The position numbers and the translations under genes are program-made. From Actinomadura bangladeshensis (GTDB taxonomy: Bacteria; Actinomycetota; Actinomycetes; Streptosporangiales; Streptosporangiaceae): a DNA stretch of 37,205 nt. The stretch spans positions 1 to 37,205 of the forward strand of contig NZ_SMJW01000055.1 of the NCBI RefSeq assembly GCF_004348335.1. Direction: 5' to 3'. The notes under the pieces were generated by a model. The model was not told the origin of the DNA and searched no databases. It worked only from the letters and a program-made list of their open reading frames with translations. Of this stretch, positions 1 through 8,064 are shown piece after piece (position 1 is the first letter of the stretch; every line of letters starts with the position of its first letter).

Positions 1-140
1 GCGTCGGTCGATCCGTCGTCGACCAGGACGACGTCCAATTCGCGGACCGACTGGCGGGCGATCGAGGCCAGGCATTCCTCAAGATACGGTTCGACGTTGT
101 AAATGGGCACCACCACACCGACACGCGCCTCGGACTCCAT
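1..140 (-). CDS. Glycosyltransferase family 2, N-terminal part only (runs off the window)
   Basis: Only the first 46 codons are present. They show the start of a GT-A fold: a beta strand leading into PIYNVEPYLEECL, then VVLVDDGSTD, the nucleotide-sugar binding strand and first acidic motif of GT2 enzymes. Such enzymes transfer a sugar from an NDP- or polyprenyl-linked donor to cell-wall, capsule or lipid acceptors; the acceptor cannot be told from this fragment. The ATG at 138-140 is preceded by GGAGG eight bases upstream, which fixes the start. A GGGAC-N4-GTCCT box lies about 150 nt upstream (286-299), farther than in the other promoters here. Family certain, substrate unknown. Confidence 0.85.
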   Translation of the reverse strand, partial: MESEARVGVVVPIYNVEPYLEECLASIARQSVRELDVVLVDDGSTD

Positions 141-285
141 TCGCCATGCCTCCACTCGCTCCCAGGGACCATCCCGAACACGGCTCCGCAGCGGACTCCC
201 GCTATTCAGCATGCCAGCATTGACCGGGTGCCCTGATCAGCTTCCCGGCGTTTCACACACTGGCGGACGCCACTGACCGCTAACA

Positions 286-299
286 GGGACCTTCGTCCT
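286..299. promoter_or_regulatory. DosR-like box a (GGGACCTTCGTCCT)
   Basis: Half-sites GGGAC and GTCCT are separated by four bases, matching 9 of 10 half-site positions of GGGAC-N4-GTCCC. It lies in the 245-nt gap 141-385, where I see no gene. The only start codon it faces is that of the partial glycosyltransferase, about 150 nt away, so its target is less certain than for the other boxes. Confidence 0.5.
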
Positions 300-385
300 C
301 GAAAACGCCTTTAAATTCTCCTGCCTCAGCGCGGACTCGGGCCCATCGTCTTTCGGACCCGCGGCTTATTCGCCTACCGCGGCGG

Positions 386-658
386 CTATTTCGCAGAGAT
401 ATCCCGGTGAGCGGCGGATCCGGCCGGCTTCGCGGGCCGGGCGGCGCCCGAGCCGATCAGGAGCCGCGTCAGCAGCAGCACGCCGGTGAGGCCGGCTGCG
501 GTCCACAGCACCACATCGGCGGGCGCGCCCAGCGACATGGCACCCGACGCGGCCGCCGCACCGAACGCGGGCAGCACGACGTACCGCCACCGCCCGGCCC
601 GCCTGGCCGAGACGGCCGGACCCGGAGGCCCGGCCGCGGCACCGCGCCCAGTCCTCAT
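386..658 (-). CDS. Small two-helix membrane protein, unknown function
   Basis: A 90-residue protein with a basic, Gly/Pro-rich N-terminus. Two hydrophobic stretches follow, roughly residues 26-45 and 48-68 (around YVVLPAFGAAAA and VVLWTAAGLTGVLLLTRLLIG), then a short polar tail. I recognise no family. Its ATG overlaps the stop of the upstream DUF1876 gene (ATGA at 655-658), so the two are almost surely co-translated from the promoter carrying box b. It may be a small membrane component of the same stress response; nothing in the sequence points to a specific activity. Confidence 0.6.
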   Translation of the reverse strand: MRTGRGAAAGPPGPAVSARRAGRWRYVVLPAFGAAAASGAMSLGAPADVVLWTAAGLTGVLLLTRLLIGSGAARPAKPAGSAAHRDISAK

Positions 659-906
659 GCCGGACCGGCGAACTGGGCGATGTCCTCGCCTGCCACGCCG
701 TGCAGCCGGTCGGCGAGGTCCGCCAGCGCCCGGCTGGCGGCCAGTTCCTCACCGATCTCCCGGACCTCGCGGTCGACCGGGTTGCGGCGCGCCCGGCCGT
801 ACCCGACCGGCTTCTTCTCGCCACCGGTGAACAGGACCGCGCGGGCGAGAGTGTCCGTGCCGTCTTCGCTGATGTAGAGCTCCACACTCCACTGCTTGGC
901 GTCCAT
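655..906 (-). CDS. DUF1876 protein (dsRBD-like fold, Rv1738-type)
   Basis: 83 residues starting MDAKQWSVELYISEDGTDTLA, with the alpha/beta pattern of DUF1876. Members in M. tuberculosis (Rv1738, Rv2632c) are small soluble proteins; Rv1738 is strongly hypoxia-induced, and a role at the ribosome has been proposed from its fold resembling hibernation factors. The ATG at 904-906 has a strong AAGGAGG site. Box b lies 68 nt upstream (centre to start). It is followed by an overlapping membrane-protein gene. A second DUF1876 gene lies at 20558-20833. Family call is good; function is not established. Confidence 0.85.
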   Translation of the reverse strand: MDAKQWSVELYISEDGTDTLARAVLFTGGEKKPVGYGRARRNPVDREVREIGEELAASRALADLADRLHGVAGEDIAQFAGPA

Positions 907-967
907 GACGACCTCCTTCGCTTGGCCGCTTCATCTCCATCCTTCGAGGGCATCGGCCGGCAGGGCA

Positions 968-981
968 GGGCCGGAGGTCCC
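968..981. promoter_or_regulatory. DosR-like box b (GGGCCGGAGGTCCC)
   Basis: Half-sites GGGCC and GTCCC with a four-base spacer (9 of 10). The same 14-mer is repeated exactly at 14798-14811 in front of the acetyl-CoA synthetase operon. The centre is 68 nt upstream of the DUF1876 start at 906. It lies between that gene and the convergently placed end of the USP gene. Confidence 0.7.
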
Positions 982-1010
982 CCGCCCGTCGAGGCGAACG
1001 GCCCGCGGCC

Positions 1011-1865
1011 TCACCGGAACCGGCCGACGACCGCGACCGGGCATTCCGCGTGATGGATCACACCGTGTCCGACGGAGCCGAGCCTCGGCACGCCTCTTCG
1101 GTGACGGCTCGCGCCGACGACGAGGAGATCGACCGCCCGCGACACCCCGGACAGGATGGACACCGGGTGCCCCACGAGCACCTCGTTCACCACCTCGACC
1201 AGCGGATACCGCTCGTGCAGCGGGGCGTAGTCGGCGATGATCCTCCCGCGCCGCTCGTCGTTCATCCGGTCTTCGTCAATCGAGTACCCGGATTCGGCCA
1301 GGCCCGCCGAGATCTGCCAGGCGTGCACGACGCGCAGCCGCGCCCCGCGGACGGCGGCGGCGTCGAACGCGTACTCCAGCGCATCGCCCGCCTCGTCCTC
1401 GATGTCGTACCCCACCGCGACCTCCCCCCGGCCCGTGCCCGCCGCGCCGCGGACGACCACGACCGGAACGGCCGAATGCCCGGCCACGCGAAGGCTCACG
1501 GAACCGAGAAGGAGGCCGGCGAAGCCGCCGCGGCCGCGCTGGCCGACCACCAGCTCGAACGCGTGCTCCGACTCGTCCCGCAGCGCGTCCGGCGCCGCAT
1601 TGACCTGCAGCGCCGTGGTCACTCGCAGCCCGGGCCAGTGCGTCCGCACGCGTTTCTCCGACTCCACCAGGACGGCGCGGCCCGCACGTGACACGCTTTC
1701 CGACTCAGCGGGCGGCGTGAACCGGCGGACCTGATACGGCCAGATCTGCGCTGCGTGCACGATGTGCAGCGGCCGGTGGCGCCGCGCCGCATCGGCGGCC
1801 GCCCAATCCACGGCGCGCTCGGCGATGCCGGATCCGTCCGTTCCCACAACGATCGGTGCGGACAT
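1011..1865 (-). CDS. Universal stress protein, tandem UspA domains
   Basis: 284 residues with two UspA folds. Domain 1 opens with PIVVGTDGSGIAERAVDWA and carries the ATP-binding glycine motif GQRGRGGFAGLLLGSVS. Domain 2 ends with VVGASRHRRGVPRLGSVGHG and a final beta strand PVAVVG. Two-domain USPs of this kind (for example Rv1996, Rv2005c, Rv2623) bind ATP and are core DosR-regulon members in mycobacteria. The start is set at the ATG 1863-1865 behind GGAGGAGCCC; a TTG twelve bases upstream is less likely. Box c lies 78 nt upstream, divergent from the hydrogenase operon. Confidence 0.92.
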   Translation of the reverse strand: MSAPIVVGTDGSGIAERAVDWAAADAARRHRPLHIVHAAQIWPYQVRRFTPPAESESVSRAGRAVLVESEKRVRTHWPGLRVTTALQVNAAPDALRDESEHAFELVVGQRGRGGFAGLLLGSVSLRVAGHSAVPVVVVRGAAGTGRGEVAVGYDIEDEAGDALEYAFDAAAVRGARLRVVHAWQISAGLAESGYSIDEDRMNDERRGRIIADYAPLHERYPLVEVVNEVLVGHPVSILSGVSRAVDLLVVGASRHRRGVPRLGSVGHGVIHHAECPVAVVGRFR

Positions 1866-1936
1866 GGGCTCCTCCAACGATCAGGCATGTTTCCGCAGCC
1901 ACTTCCACACTGATGAGCTCCGGCAGCCGGTCGCAA

Positions 1937-1950
1937 GGGACCAAGGTCCG
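1937..1950. promoter_or_regulatory. DosR-like box c (GGGACCAAGGTCCG)
   Basis: Half-sites GGGAC and GTCCG with spacer CAAG (9 of 10); nearly identical to box j. It lies in the 306-nt divergent region 1866-2171 between the USP gene and the hydrogenase operon. Its centre is 78 nt from the USP start. Apart from boxes c and d I see no gene in this gap. Confidence 0.72.
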
Positions 1951-2089
1951 GCATCGGCCGGGGCCTTCGACGACACCCGTGCCCATCGCCTACGGCGTCC
2001 TCGTCGACGCGACGGAGTGAGGTTCCGGAGAGCCCGGCGCGCTCGTTTGGCGGTCGCCGGACGGGGGACTCGCCGAGGACGGAAGGGAA

Positions 2090-2103
2090 GGGACTTTGGG
2101 CCC
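2090..2103. promoter_or_regulatory. DosR-like box d (GGGACTTTGGGCCC), hydrogenase operon
   Basis: Half-sites GGGAC and GGCCC with spacer TTTG (9 of 10). The centre is 75 nt upstream of the hypC ATG at 2172. It is the only box I see before the nine-gene hydrogenase operon, whose genes nearly all overlap, so it probably controls all of them. In M. smegmatis the group 3b hydrogenase is DosR-dependent, which agrees with this placement. Confidence 0.72.
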
Positions 2104-2171
2104 TTGGCGCCCACCGCGTAACGGTTTCTCATGAGGTTGTTCCCCGGCGCGACCGCCGTTGGAGGTGTCAC

Positions 2172-2405
2172 ATGTGCCTGGAGCAGGTGGGCCGGGTCGT
2201 CACGACGGGCGACGGGAGGGCAGTGGTGGCCCGCGGGAAGGCGCGGGCCGTCGTCTCCCTCGTGATCCTCACCCTGGAGGGCGTCCCCGTGGTGTCCGGA
2301 GACTGGCTGGTCATGCACAGCGGCATCGCCGTTCGCAAGATCAGTGCGGAGGAGGCCGCCGGAATGGCCGCCGTGCGGGACGGCGCGGGAGGGCGGCGGC
2401 CATGA
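2172..2405 (+). CDS. hypC: Hydrogenase assembly chaperone HypC/HupF
   Basis: 77 residues beginning MCLEQVGRVV, with the invariant Cys2 that HypC proteins use to hold the Fe(CN)2CO precursor with HypD and to escort the immature large subunit. The C-terminal half has the family pattern GDWLVMHSGIAVRKISAEEA. It opens the hydrogenase operon and overlaps the next gene (ATGA at 2402-2405). HypA, B, D, E and F are not in the window and must be encoded elsewhere. A single hypC in the hydrogenase operon suggests a dedicated chaperone for this enzyme. The start is the ATG giving Met-Cys at the N-terminus, as the mechanism requires. Confidence 0.88.
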   Translation: MCLEQVGRVVTTGDGRAVVARGKARAVVSLVILTLEGVPVVSGDWLVMHSGIAVRKISAEEAAGMAAVRDGAGGRRP

Positions 2406-3352
2406 GCGGGCACGCGACCGGGTACCCGCGCGGGATCGCGTTCGCCGGCGGCACCGCCGTCGTCAGCGGTGTGGCTATCTTCCTCAACGCGCGCGGCGTG
2501 CGCGCCGCCGGGGACGCCGCCGTCTACACCACGGCGAAGAACCTGGTGGCGGCCGCGATCCTGGCACTGGCGGTCGCCCCGGCGGCGATGAGCCGTCTCA
2601 GGTCGATGCGGCGCGGTGACCGGACGCCGCCGCTGACGAGGAATGTGGTCGCGGGAATGCTCGCGATCGCGGTCATCGGCGGCAGCGTCCCGTTCGTGCT
2701 CTTCTTCGAAGGGCTGGCCAGGGAGTCGTCCGGTCATGCGGCGTTCCTGCAGAAGACCCTGGTGGTCTGGGTGGCGGTGCTCGCGCTGCCGCTGCTGGGA
2801 GAGCGGTCCGGAATCGTCCAGGCGGGCGCCATCGCGCTGCTGATCACCGGGCAGGCGGTCGCGGACGGCGGGCTCTCGGGCTTCCGGTTCGGCACCGGCG
2901 AACTGCTGATCCTCGCGGCGACGCTGCTGTGGTCGGCCGAGGTGATCGTGGCCAGACGGCTGCTACCGCAGGTCCCGCCGCTGGTGCTCGGTGCGGGACG
3001 GCTGTCGCTCGGGGCCACGGTGCTGCTGCTGTGGATCCTGGCGAGCGGCCGGTGGTCCGCACTGGCGGGCCTGGACCGCAGCGGCTGGTGGTGGGCGGCG
3101 GTGACCGGGATGGTCCTCGCCGTCTACGTCGCCGGCTGGTTCACGGCGCTCTCGCTCGCGCCGGCCGTCGATGTGACGGCCGTGCTGAGCCTGGGCGCCC
3201 TGGTGACCGCGGCGCTGTCGGCCGCGGACACCGGCGCCCTGCCGTCGGCCGCCGAGGCGGGCGGGCTGGCGATACTGCTCGCGGGGACGGCCCTGCTCGT
3301 GGCGGCGGCAGTCCGCGCACGCGGGCACGCCCCGGGGGGAGCGGCGTCGTGA
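2402..3352 (+). CDS. EamA/DMT-family transporter in the hydrogenase operon
   Basis: 316 residues with about ten hydrophobic helices in two repeated EamA halves: helix 1 near residues 11-30, the repeat boundary around 150-165, and the last helix near 285-305. This is the drug/metabolite transporter fold. It has no signal peptide and ends in a short basic cytosolic tail. It starts inside the hypC stop codon (ATGA) and overlaps the next gene (GTGA), so it is a true operon member. EamA proteins export or import small metabolites such as amino acids or nucleotide derivatives; the substrate cannot be read from sequence. There is no feature suggesting nickel transport. Confidence 0.85.
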   Translation: MSGHATGYPRGIAFAGGTAVVSGVAIFLNARGVRAAGDAAVYTTAKNLVAAAILALAVAPAAMSRLRSMRRGDRTPPLTRNVVAGMLAIAVIGGSVPFVLFFEGLARESSGHAAFLQKTLVVWVAVLALPLLGERSGIVQAGAIALLITGQAVADGGLSGFRFGTGELLILAATLLWSAEVIVARRLLPQVPPLVLGAGRLSLGATVLLLWILASGRWSALAGLDRSGWWWAAVTGMVLAVYVAGWFTALSLAPAVDVTAVLSLGALVTAALSAADTGALPSAAEAGGLAILLAGTALLVAAAVRARGHAPGGAAS

Positions 3353-4116
3353 TCCCCGGCCCGGTGCTGTTCGCCCGGTTCGCCTACCCGCCCAACCTCC
3401 TCGGGTACTGCGGCCCGGACGACAGTGCGGCCGTCGGGGACTACGCCGGGGCGGGAACCGCCGACCGGGGGTTGACCGAGCTGGCCGGAAGGTTCTCCGG
3501 CGCCTGGCCGTACCTCCGGCTCATCGCGGCGGCGACGCGCATCGCCGACCCACTCGACGCACGGGTGGTCGGCGCTTACTGGATCGGCGGGCCGCTGCTC
3601 GAACGGATCGGGCCGTCCCTCCTGGCGGCCCATCTGGCCGAGCGGTTCGAGCGGCGGGTCGGCGGCCACCGGGCCGATCTGGTGTCCCTCGCAGGGGCCG
3701 GTGCGCGCGCACACCACAACTTCCATGTGTTCGGCGTCTACCCGTGGGTGGGATTGCTCAGATCGGGGTTCAGCGAAGAGCCGCTGCGGGTACTGGACCG
3801 GTGCCGTATCCGGTGGGGACGTGTCCTGACCGTCGCGGGCGGGGCGGTGACGGTCCGGTCACGGTCACTGGCATGGGACGGCCGTGTCCTGCGCCTTGGC
3901 GAACCCCGGACGGAAGTGACGCGGCCCGCTCCAGGGGTGCGCGTCCGAGAGGGCGACGTCGCGGCGCTGCATTGGGACTGGGTCTGCCACCGGCTCTCCC
4001 CGTACAGCGCGTCCATGCTCCGTCACTACACCCTCAGCCAGTTGCGGGTCGTCAACACGGCCGCGCGCCCCGCACCGGTTCTCGACCGCGGCCCCGGTAC
4101 GCGGGCCCTTTCCTGA
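3349..4116 (+). CDS. Conserved hydrogenase-associated protein, probably DUF6390
   Basis: 255 residues starting at GTG 3349, which overlaps the EamA stop. Recognisable patches are FARFAYPPNLLGYCGPDD near the N-terminus, AHHNFHVFGVYPWVGLLR in the middle and HWDWVCHRLSP near the C-terminus. I recall this family as DUF6390, seen in actinobacterial gene clusters with group 3b hydrogenases; no function is established. It has no transmembrane helix and no cysteine cluster, only isolated cysteines, and several conserved His/Asp pairs. A role in maturation or in sensing for the hydrogenase is inferred from operon position only. The family name is from memory and is the weaker part of this call. Confidence 0.65.
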   Translation: MIPGPVLFARFAYPPNLLGYCGPDDSAAVGDYAGAGTADRGLTELAGRFSGAWPYLRLIAAATRIADPLDARVVGAYWIGGPLLERIGPSLLAAHLAERFERRVGGHRADLVSLAGAGARAHHNFHVFGVYPWVGLLRSGFSEEPLRVLDRCRIRWGRVLTVAGGAVTVRSRSLAWDGRVLRLGEPRTEVTRPAPGVRVREGDVAALHWDWVCHRLSPYSASMLRHYTLSQLRVVNTAARPAPVLDRGPGTRALS

Positions 4117-4133
4117 AGGAGGCGCCGGGCCAG

Positions 4134-4628
4134 ATGGAGGAGACGAACGCCACGACGAACGCCGCGACGTCCGCCGCTCTGGCGGAGGAGCGCTTCTTCG
4201 CCGGGATGGCCGAGTCGCACTGTGCCGCGCTGGCCGCCACCGCCGACATCGTCTCCGTTCCGGCCGGGCACCGCTTCTTCGAAGAGGGCGCTCCGGCCCA
4301 GCGGTTCTGGCTGCTCCGCTCGGGCAGGGTCGCGCTCGATCTGCAGGTGCCCGGCCGCGGCGCGGTGGTGGTGGAGACCTTGCCGGCCTCGTCGATGCTG
4401 GGCTGGTCATGGCTCTTCCCACCGCACCGCTGGAGATTCGGCGCGGTCGCCGCGGCACCGGTGGCGGCCTTCCGTTTCGACGGCCGGGGAGTGCGGGAGC
4501 TGTGCGCCGCGGACCTCCGCCTCGGTTACGACCTCGCCCTGCGCTTCGGCGCCGTCATGCTGGACCGGCTCGAGGCGACCAGGGTCCGGATGCTCGACCT
4601 GTACGCGCACCCGGAGGAGCTGCGATGA
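4134..4628 (+). CDS. Orphan cyclic-nucleotide-binding-domain protein (no HTH)
   Basis: 164 residues comprising one CNBD-like beta roll: FFAGMAESHCAALAATADIV, then AGHRFFEEGAPAQRFWLLRSGRVAL, ending in a helix with MLDRLEATRVRMLDLYA. There is no DNA-binding domain, so it is not a Crp-type regulator by itself. The place of the usual phosphate-binding cassette (GE-x-ALL ... PRxA) is taken by SMLGWSWLFPPHRW, so cAMP binding is doubtful. A close paralogue lies at 36174-36653. The stop overlaps the hyhG start (ATGA at 4625-4628). The start is the ATG at 4134, behind a somewhat distant AAGGAGG. It may bind another ligand and tune the hydrogenase; that is inference. Confidence 0.8.
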   Translation: MEETNATTNAATSAALAEERFFAGMAESHCAALAATADIVSVPAGHRFFEEGAPAQRFWLLRSGRVALDLQVPGRGAVVVETLPASSMLGWSWLFPPHRWRFGAVAAAPVAAFRFDGRGVRELCAADLRLGYDLALRFGAVMLDRLEATRVRMLDLYAHPEELR

Positions 4629-5494
4629 CCCCGGCCGCGCACAGCCCCATGGCGCCCGTCCCGTACCGGGTGACGGGCCGGCGTGCGGAGACGGCCGACA
4701 CGGTCACGCTGACGCTGGAGCCCGTCGAGGCCGCTGTACCCGAGCCCGTTCCCGGCCAGTTCACCATGATGTACGTGTTCGGTGTCGGTGAGGTGCCGAT
4801 CTCCGTCAGCCGAATCGGGCCGTTACCGGGGGGACGGGGCTCCGCCCGCTCACGGGGGACCGGGCCGGTGCTGGAGCAGACCGTCCGCGCCGTCGGCGCC
4901 GTGACCCGGGCCGTGTGCGCGACGCCGCCGGGGCAGGTCGTCGGGCTGCGGGGGCCGTTCGGCACCGGTTGGGGGCTGGACGGGGCACGGGGCCGCGACC
5001 TGTTGCTCGCCGCCGGCGGGATCGGGCTGGCCCCGCTGCGGCCGGCGGTGCTGCGCGCCCTGTCCGCCCGGGACTCCTTCGGCCGGATCTCCGTCCTGAT
5101 CGGTGCGCGCACCCCCGATGACCTGTTGTTCGCCGACGAACTGGACATGTGGCGCGCGAACGGCGCCCAGGTCGAGGTCACGGTGGACCGGCCCGCCCCC
5201 GGCTGGGCCGGTCACGTCGGCCTGATCACAGCGCTGGTGGGCGCCGCGGAGGTCGATCCGGCCCGCACCGCGGCGTTCGTCTGCGGGCCCGAGGTGATGA
5301 TGCGCGTCACCGCCGAGGCGCTCATCGCAGGCGGGATGCGCGCCGCGGACGTCCGGTTGTCCCTGGAGCGCAACATGCGCTGCGGGCTCGGGTGGTGCGG
5401 GCACTGCCAGCTCGGGCCGCTGCTGATCTGCCGGGACGGGCCCGTCCTGCCGTACGAGCGCGCCATGCCGCTCATGACCGTCAGGGAGCTGTAG
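4625..5494 (+). CDS. hyhG: Group 3b [NiFe]-hydrogenase, FAD/NAD(P)-binding diaphorase subunit gamma
   Basis: 289 residues of the ferredoxin-NADP reductase fold. The FAD-binding barrel includes [20 protein letters not shown]. The NAD(P) domain begins near [17 protein letters not shown]-terminal [2Fe-2S] site is formed by Cys253, Cys258, Cys261 and Cys269 ([20 protein letters not shown]). This subunit passes electrons between NAD(P)H and the Fe-S relay of cytosolic group 3b (sulf)hydrogenases. Relative to homologues I recall, there is an insertion of about 12 residues ([13 protein letters not shown]) after ISVS. The order here is G-S-L-protease-B, with hyhB last. The start overlaps the CNBD gene stop. 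Confidence 0.92.
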   Translation: MTPAAHSPMAPVPYRVTGRRAETADTVTLTLEPVEAAVPEPVPGQFTMMYVFGVGEVPISVSRIGPLPGGRGSARSRGTGPVLEQTVRAVGAVTRAVCATPPGQVVGLRGPFGTGWGLDGARGRDLLLAAGGIGLAPLRPAVLRALSARDSFGRISVLIGARTPDDLLFADELDMWRANGAQVEVTVDRPAPGWAGHVGLITALVGAAEVDPARTAAFVCGPEVMMRVTAEALIAGGMRAADVRLSLERNMRCGLGWCGHCQLGPLLICRDGPVLPYERAMPLMTVREL

Positions 5495-5496
5495 CC

Positions 5497-6288
5497 ATGG
5501 GACGACCGACCCTGGCCGTGTGGAAGTTCGCCTCCTGCGACGGCTGCCAGCTGACGCTCCTGGACTGCGAGGACGAACTGCTCGCCCTCACCGGGCGGAT
5601 CGAGATCGCGCACTTCCTGGAGGCGACCAGCGCCGCCGGGGACGGCCCGTACGACGTTTCCCTGGTCGAGGGATCGATCACGACGCCGGCCGACCTCGAC
5701 CGCATCCGGCATGTGCGGACGGTGTCCCGCAAGCTGATCACGATCGGGGCGTGCGCGACCGCCGGCGGCGTCCAGGCACTGCGCGACTTCGCGGACGTCG
5801 ATGAGTTCGCCTCCGTGGTCTACGCGCAACCCGAGTACATCGCCGCGCTCGCGCGGTCCACGCCCATCGCGGCGCACGTACCGGTGGACTTCGAACTGCG
5901 GGGTTGCCCGATCGACCGGCGCCAGCTCCTGGAGGTGCTCGCCGCCCACCTCACCGGCCGCAGGCCCGACGTGCCCGGCCACAGCGTCTGCTTCGAGTGC
6001 AAGAGCCGCGGGAACGTGTGCGTCATGGTCGCGCGCGGCACCCCCTGCCTGGGGCCCATCACGCACGCGGGGTGCGGGGCGATCTGCCCGGCCTACGGGC
6101 GGGGCTGCTACGGCTGCTTCGGCCCCTCCCCCGCCTGGAGCGGCACCCGTCCCAACACCCGCGGGCTGTTGCCCTGGCTCGACATGACCGAGGACGAGAC
6201 GCACCGGGTGCTCTCCACCTTCAACGTTTCGGCGTTCCGCGAGGAAGCGCGACCGGAGGAGGAGGCGGGCGATGACGCACCGCAATGA
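5497..6288 (+). CDS. hyhS: Group 3b [NiFe]-hydrogenase small subunit
   Basis: 263 residues. The N-terminus [14 protein letters not shown] supplies the CxxC of the proximal [4Fe-4S] cluster (Cys14, Cys17), followed by [12 protein letters not shown] and ELRGCPID. The C-terminal half holds the medial and distal cluster ligands in [25 protein letters not shown] and RGCYGCFGP. There is no Tat signal, as expected for a cytosolic group 3 enzyme. It relays electrons from the NiFe site to HyhB/HyhG. It sits two bases after hyhG and overlaps hyhL by 17 nt. The ATG at 5497 gives the expected short N-terminus before the CxxC. Confidence 0.93.
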   Translation: MGRPTLAVWKFASCDGCQLTLLDCEDELLALTGRIEIAHFLEATSAAGDGPYDVSLVEGSITTPADLDRIRHVRTVSRKLITIGACATAGGVQALRDFADVDEFASVVYAQPEYIAALARSTPIAAHVPVDFELRGCPIDRRQLLEVLAAHLTGRRPDVPGHSVCFECKSRGNVCVMVARGTPCLGPITHAGCGAICPAYGRGCYGCFGPSPAWSGTRPNTRGLLPWLDMTEDETHRVLSTFNVSAFREEARPEEEAGDDAPQ

Positions 6289-7567
6289 CCGGACACTGAA
6301 GGTCGGGGCCCTCGCCCGGGTCGAGGGCGAAGGCGCCATGTACGTCCGGGTGCGCGGCCGGGCCGTCGAGGAGGTCCGGCTCGACATCTACGAGCCGCCG
6401 CGGTTCTTCGAGGCGTTCCTGCGCGGCCGTGCCCACACCGAGCCGCCGGACATCACCGCGAGGATCTGCGGGATCTGCCCGGTCGCCTACCAGATGAGCG
6501 CGTGCCAGGCCGTCGAGGCGGCCTGCGGCGTGCGGATCGGCGGCACCCTCGGCGAGCTGCGCCGGCTGCTGTACTGCGGCGAGTGGATCGAGAGCCACGC
6601 CCTGCACGTCTACCTGCTGCACGCGCCCGACTTCCTCGGCTACCCGGGTGCGGTGGAACTGGCCCGCGACCACCGCGCCGTCGTCGAGCGGGGTCTGCGG
6701 CTGAAGAAGGCGGGCAACACACTGATGGAGGTGCTGGGCGGCCGCGCGATCCACCCGGTGAACGTCCGGGTCGGCGGCTTCTACCGCACACCGGCGCGCG
6801 CTGAGCTGGCCCCGCTCACCGAACTGCTCCGGCGGGCCCGCGACGACGCGTTCGCCACCGTGGAATGGGCTGCGGGCTTCGAGTTCCCCGACTTCTCCCA
6901 CGAGCACGAATACCTCGCCCTGTCCGCCGGACGGTATCCCCTGGAGGGCGGTGTGCTCCGCAGCAGCGGCGGTCGCTCCTTCACCGCCGCCGAGTTCGAA
7001 GACCGCATCGCCGAGGAGCAGGTTCCCCATTCGACCGCTCTGCACTCCCGCTTCACCGACGGCGGCCCGTACCTGACGGGCCCGCTCGCCCGCTACTCCC
7101 TCAACCGCGACCGGCTGTCGCCCCTCGCGCTGGAGGCCGCGGACCGGGCCGGGCTCGGCCCCGAATGCCGCAACCCCTTCCGCAGCATCCTGGTGCGCGC
7201 CGTCGAGATCGTCTACGCGGTGGACGAGGCCCTGCGGATCATCGCCGGCTACGAGCCACCGCCCCTGCCGTCCCTGCCGGTGCCGCCCCGGGAGGGGACC
7301 GGGCACGGCGTCACCGAGGCGCCGCGCGGCGTCCTCTACCATCGTTACGACCTCGGCCCGGACGGCCTGATCCGGGCCGCGCGGATCGTTCCGCCGACAT
7401 CCCAGAACCAGGCCGCCATCGAGGACGACCTGCGCCGTTTCGTCGCCGCCCGGCTGCACCTCGACGACCACGCCCTGACCCACCGGTGCGAGCAGGCGAT
7501 CCGCAACTACGACCCCTGCATCTCCTGCTCCACCCACTTCCTCGACCTCACCGTCGACCGGTCATGA
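6272..7567 (+). CDS. hyhL: Group 3b [NiFe]-hydrogenase large (catalytic) subunit
   Basis: 431 residues. The NiFe centre ligands are Cys66 and Cys69 in [13 protein letters not shown] and Cys416 and Cys419 in DPCISCSTH. After His422 there is a nine-residue tail, the peptide normally removed by the maturation endopeptidase, whose gene follows directly. The L1 motif with Tyr in place of His after CxxC is, as far as I recall, normal for group 3b. The enzyme interconverts H2 and protons with NAD(P)(H) as partner. In mycobacteria the homologous Hyh produces H2 in hypoxia as a reductant sink. Overlaps on both sides show tight translational coupling. Confidence 0.95.
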   Translation: MTHRNDRTLKVGALARVEGEGAMYVRVRGRAVEEVRLDIYEPPRFFEAFLRGRAHTEPPDITARICGICPVAYQMSACQAVEAACGVRIGGTLGELRRLLYCGEWIESHALHVYLLHAPDFLGYPGAVELARDHRAVVERGLRLKKAGNTLMEVLGGRAIHPVNVRVGGFYRTPARAELAPLTELLRRARDDAFATVEWAAGFEFPDFSHEHEYLALSAGRYPLEGGVLRSSGGRSFTAAEFEDRIAEEQVPHSTALHSRFTDGGPYLTGPLARYSLNRDRLSPLALEAADRAGLGPECRNPFRSILVRAVEIVYAVDEALRIIAGYEPPPLPSLPVPPREGTGHGVTEAPRGVLYHRYDLGPDGLIRAARIVPPTSQNQAAIEDDLRRFVAARLHLDDHALTHRCEQAIRNYDPCISCSTHFLDLTVDRS

Positions 7568-8064
7568 CGATCGTCATCGGCGTGGGCAACGATTTCCGCC
7601 GCGACGACGGCGCCGGACCGGCGGTGATCGAGGCCCTCCGCGGCAGGGTCCGGGCGAGGCTCGCGGTGACCGACGGCGAGCCGGCGCGGCTCATCGCGTT
7701 GTGGGCGGGCGCCGGGTCGGCGATCGTCGTGGACGCGGTACGCGCCGAGCCACCCGATCCCGGTCGCGTCCACGACCTCTGCGCGCAGACCGCGGCTCTG
7801 GCCGCGCGGTCCGTCAGCGGCCACGCCCTCGGCCTCGGCGACGCCGTCGCGCTGGGGCTCGCCGTCGGCCAGATGCCGGACCGCCTGCGCGTCCTGGCGA
7901 TCGAGGGCGCCGACTTCGGCTTCGGCCGCGGACTGACGCCCGGGGTCGCCGCGGCGGTCGCCGCCGTCGCCGGCCGGCTGGCCGCAGAACTGGTGCCCGG
8001 CGGCGCGGAGCCGGCCGGGCCGATCGTCCGGCACCCGCACCGGAAGGGGAACCACGCGTCATGA
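7564..8064 (+). CDS. Hydrogenase maturation endopeptidase (HycI/HyaD family)
   Basis: 166 residues starting [21 protein letters not shown], the GxGNxxRxDDGxG signature of peptidase M52. The conserved Glu/Asp in this loop and the His in [10 protein letters not shown] are the Ni-sensing residues of the family. It cleaves the C-terminal tail of HyhL after His422 once nickel is inserted. Its ATG overlaps the hyhL stop (ATGA at 7564-7567) and its stop overlaps the hyhB start. The last 20 residues are Pro/Arg-rich and variable. The dedicated pairing with HyhL is inferred from position. Confidence 0.92.
   Translation: MTIVIGVGNDFRRDDGAGPAVIEALRGRVRARLAVTDGEPARLIALWAGAGSAIVVDAVRAEPPDPGRVHDLCAQTAALAARSVSGHALGLGDAVALGLAVGQMPDRLRVLAIEGADFGFGRGLTPGVAAAVAAVAGRLAAELVPGGAEPAGPIVRHPHRKGNHAS

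Noticed and set aside
4134..4628. Crp/Fnr-type transcription factor as the local oxygen regulator
   Set aside because: Only the ligand-binding roll is present and there is no helix-turn-helix, so it cannot bind the GGGAC boxes itself.
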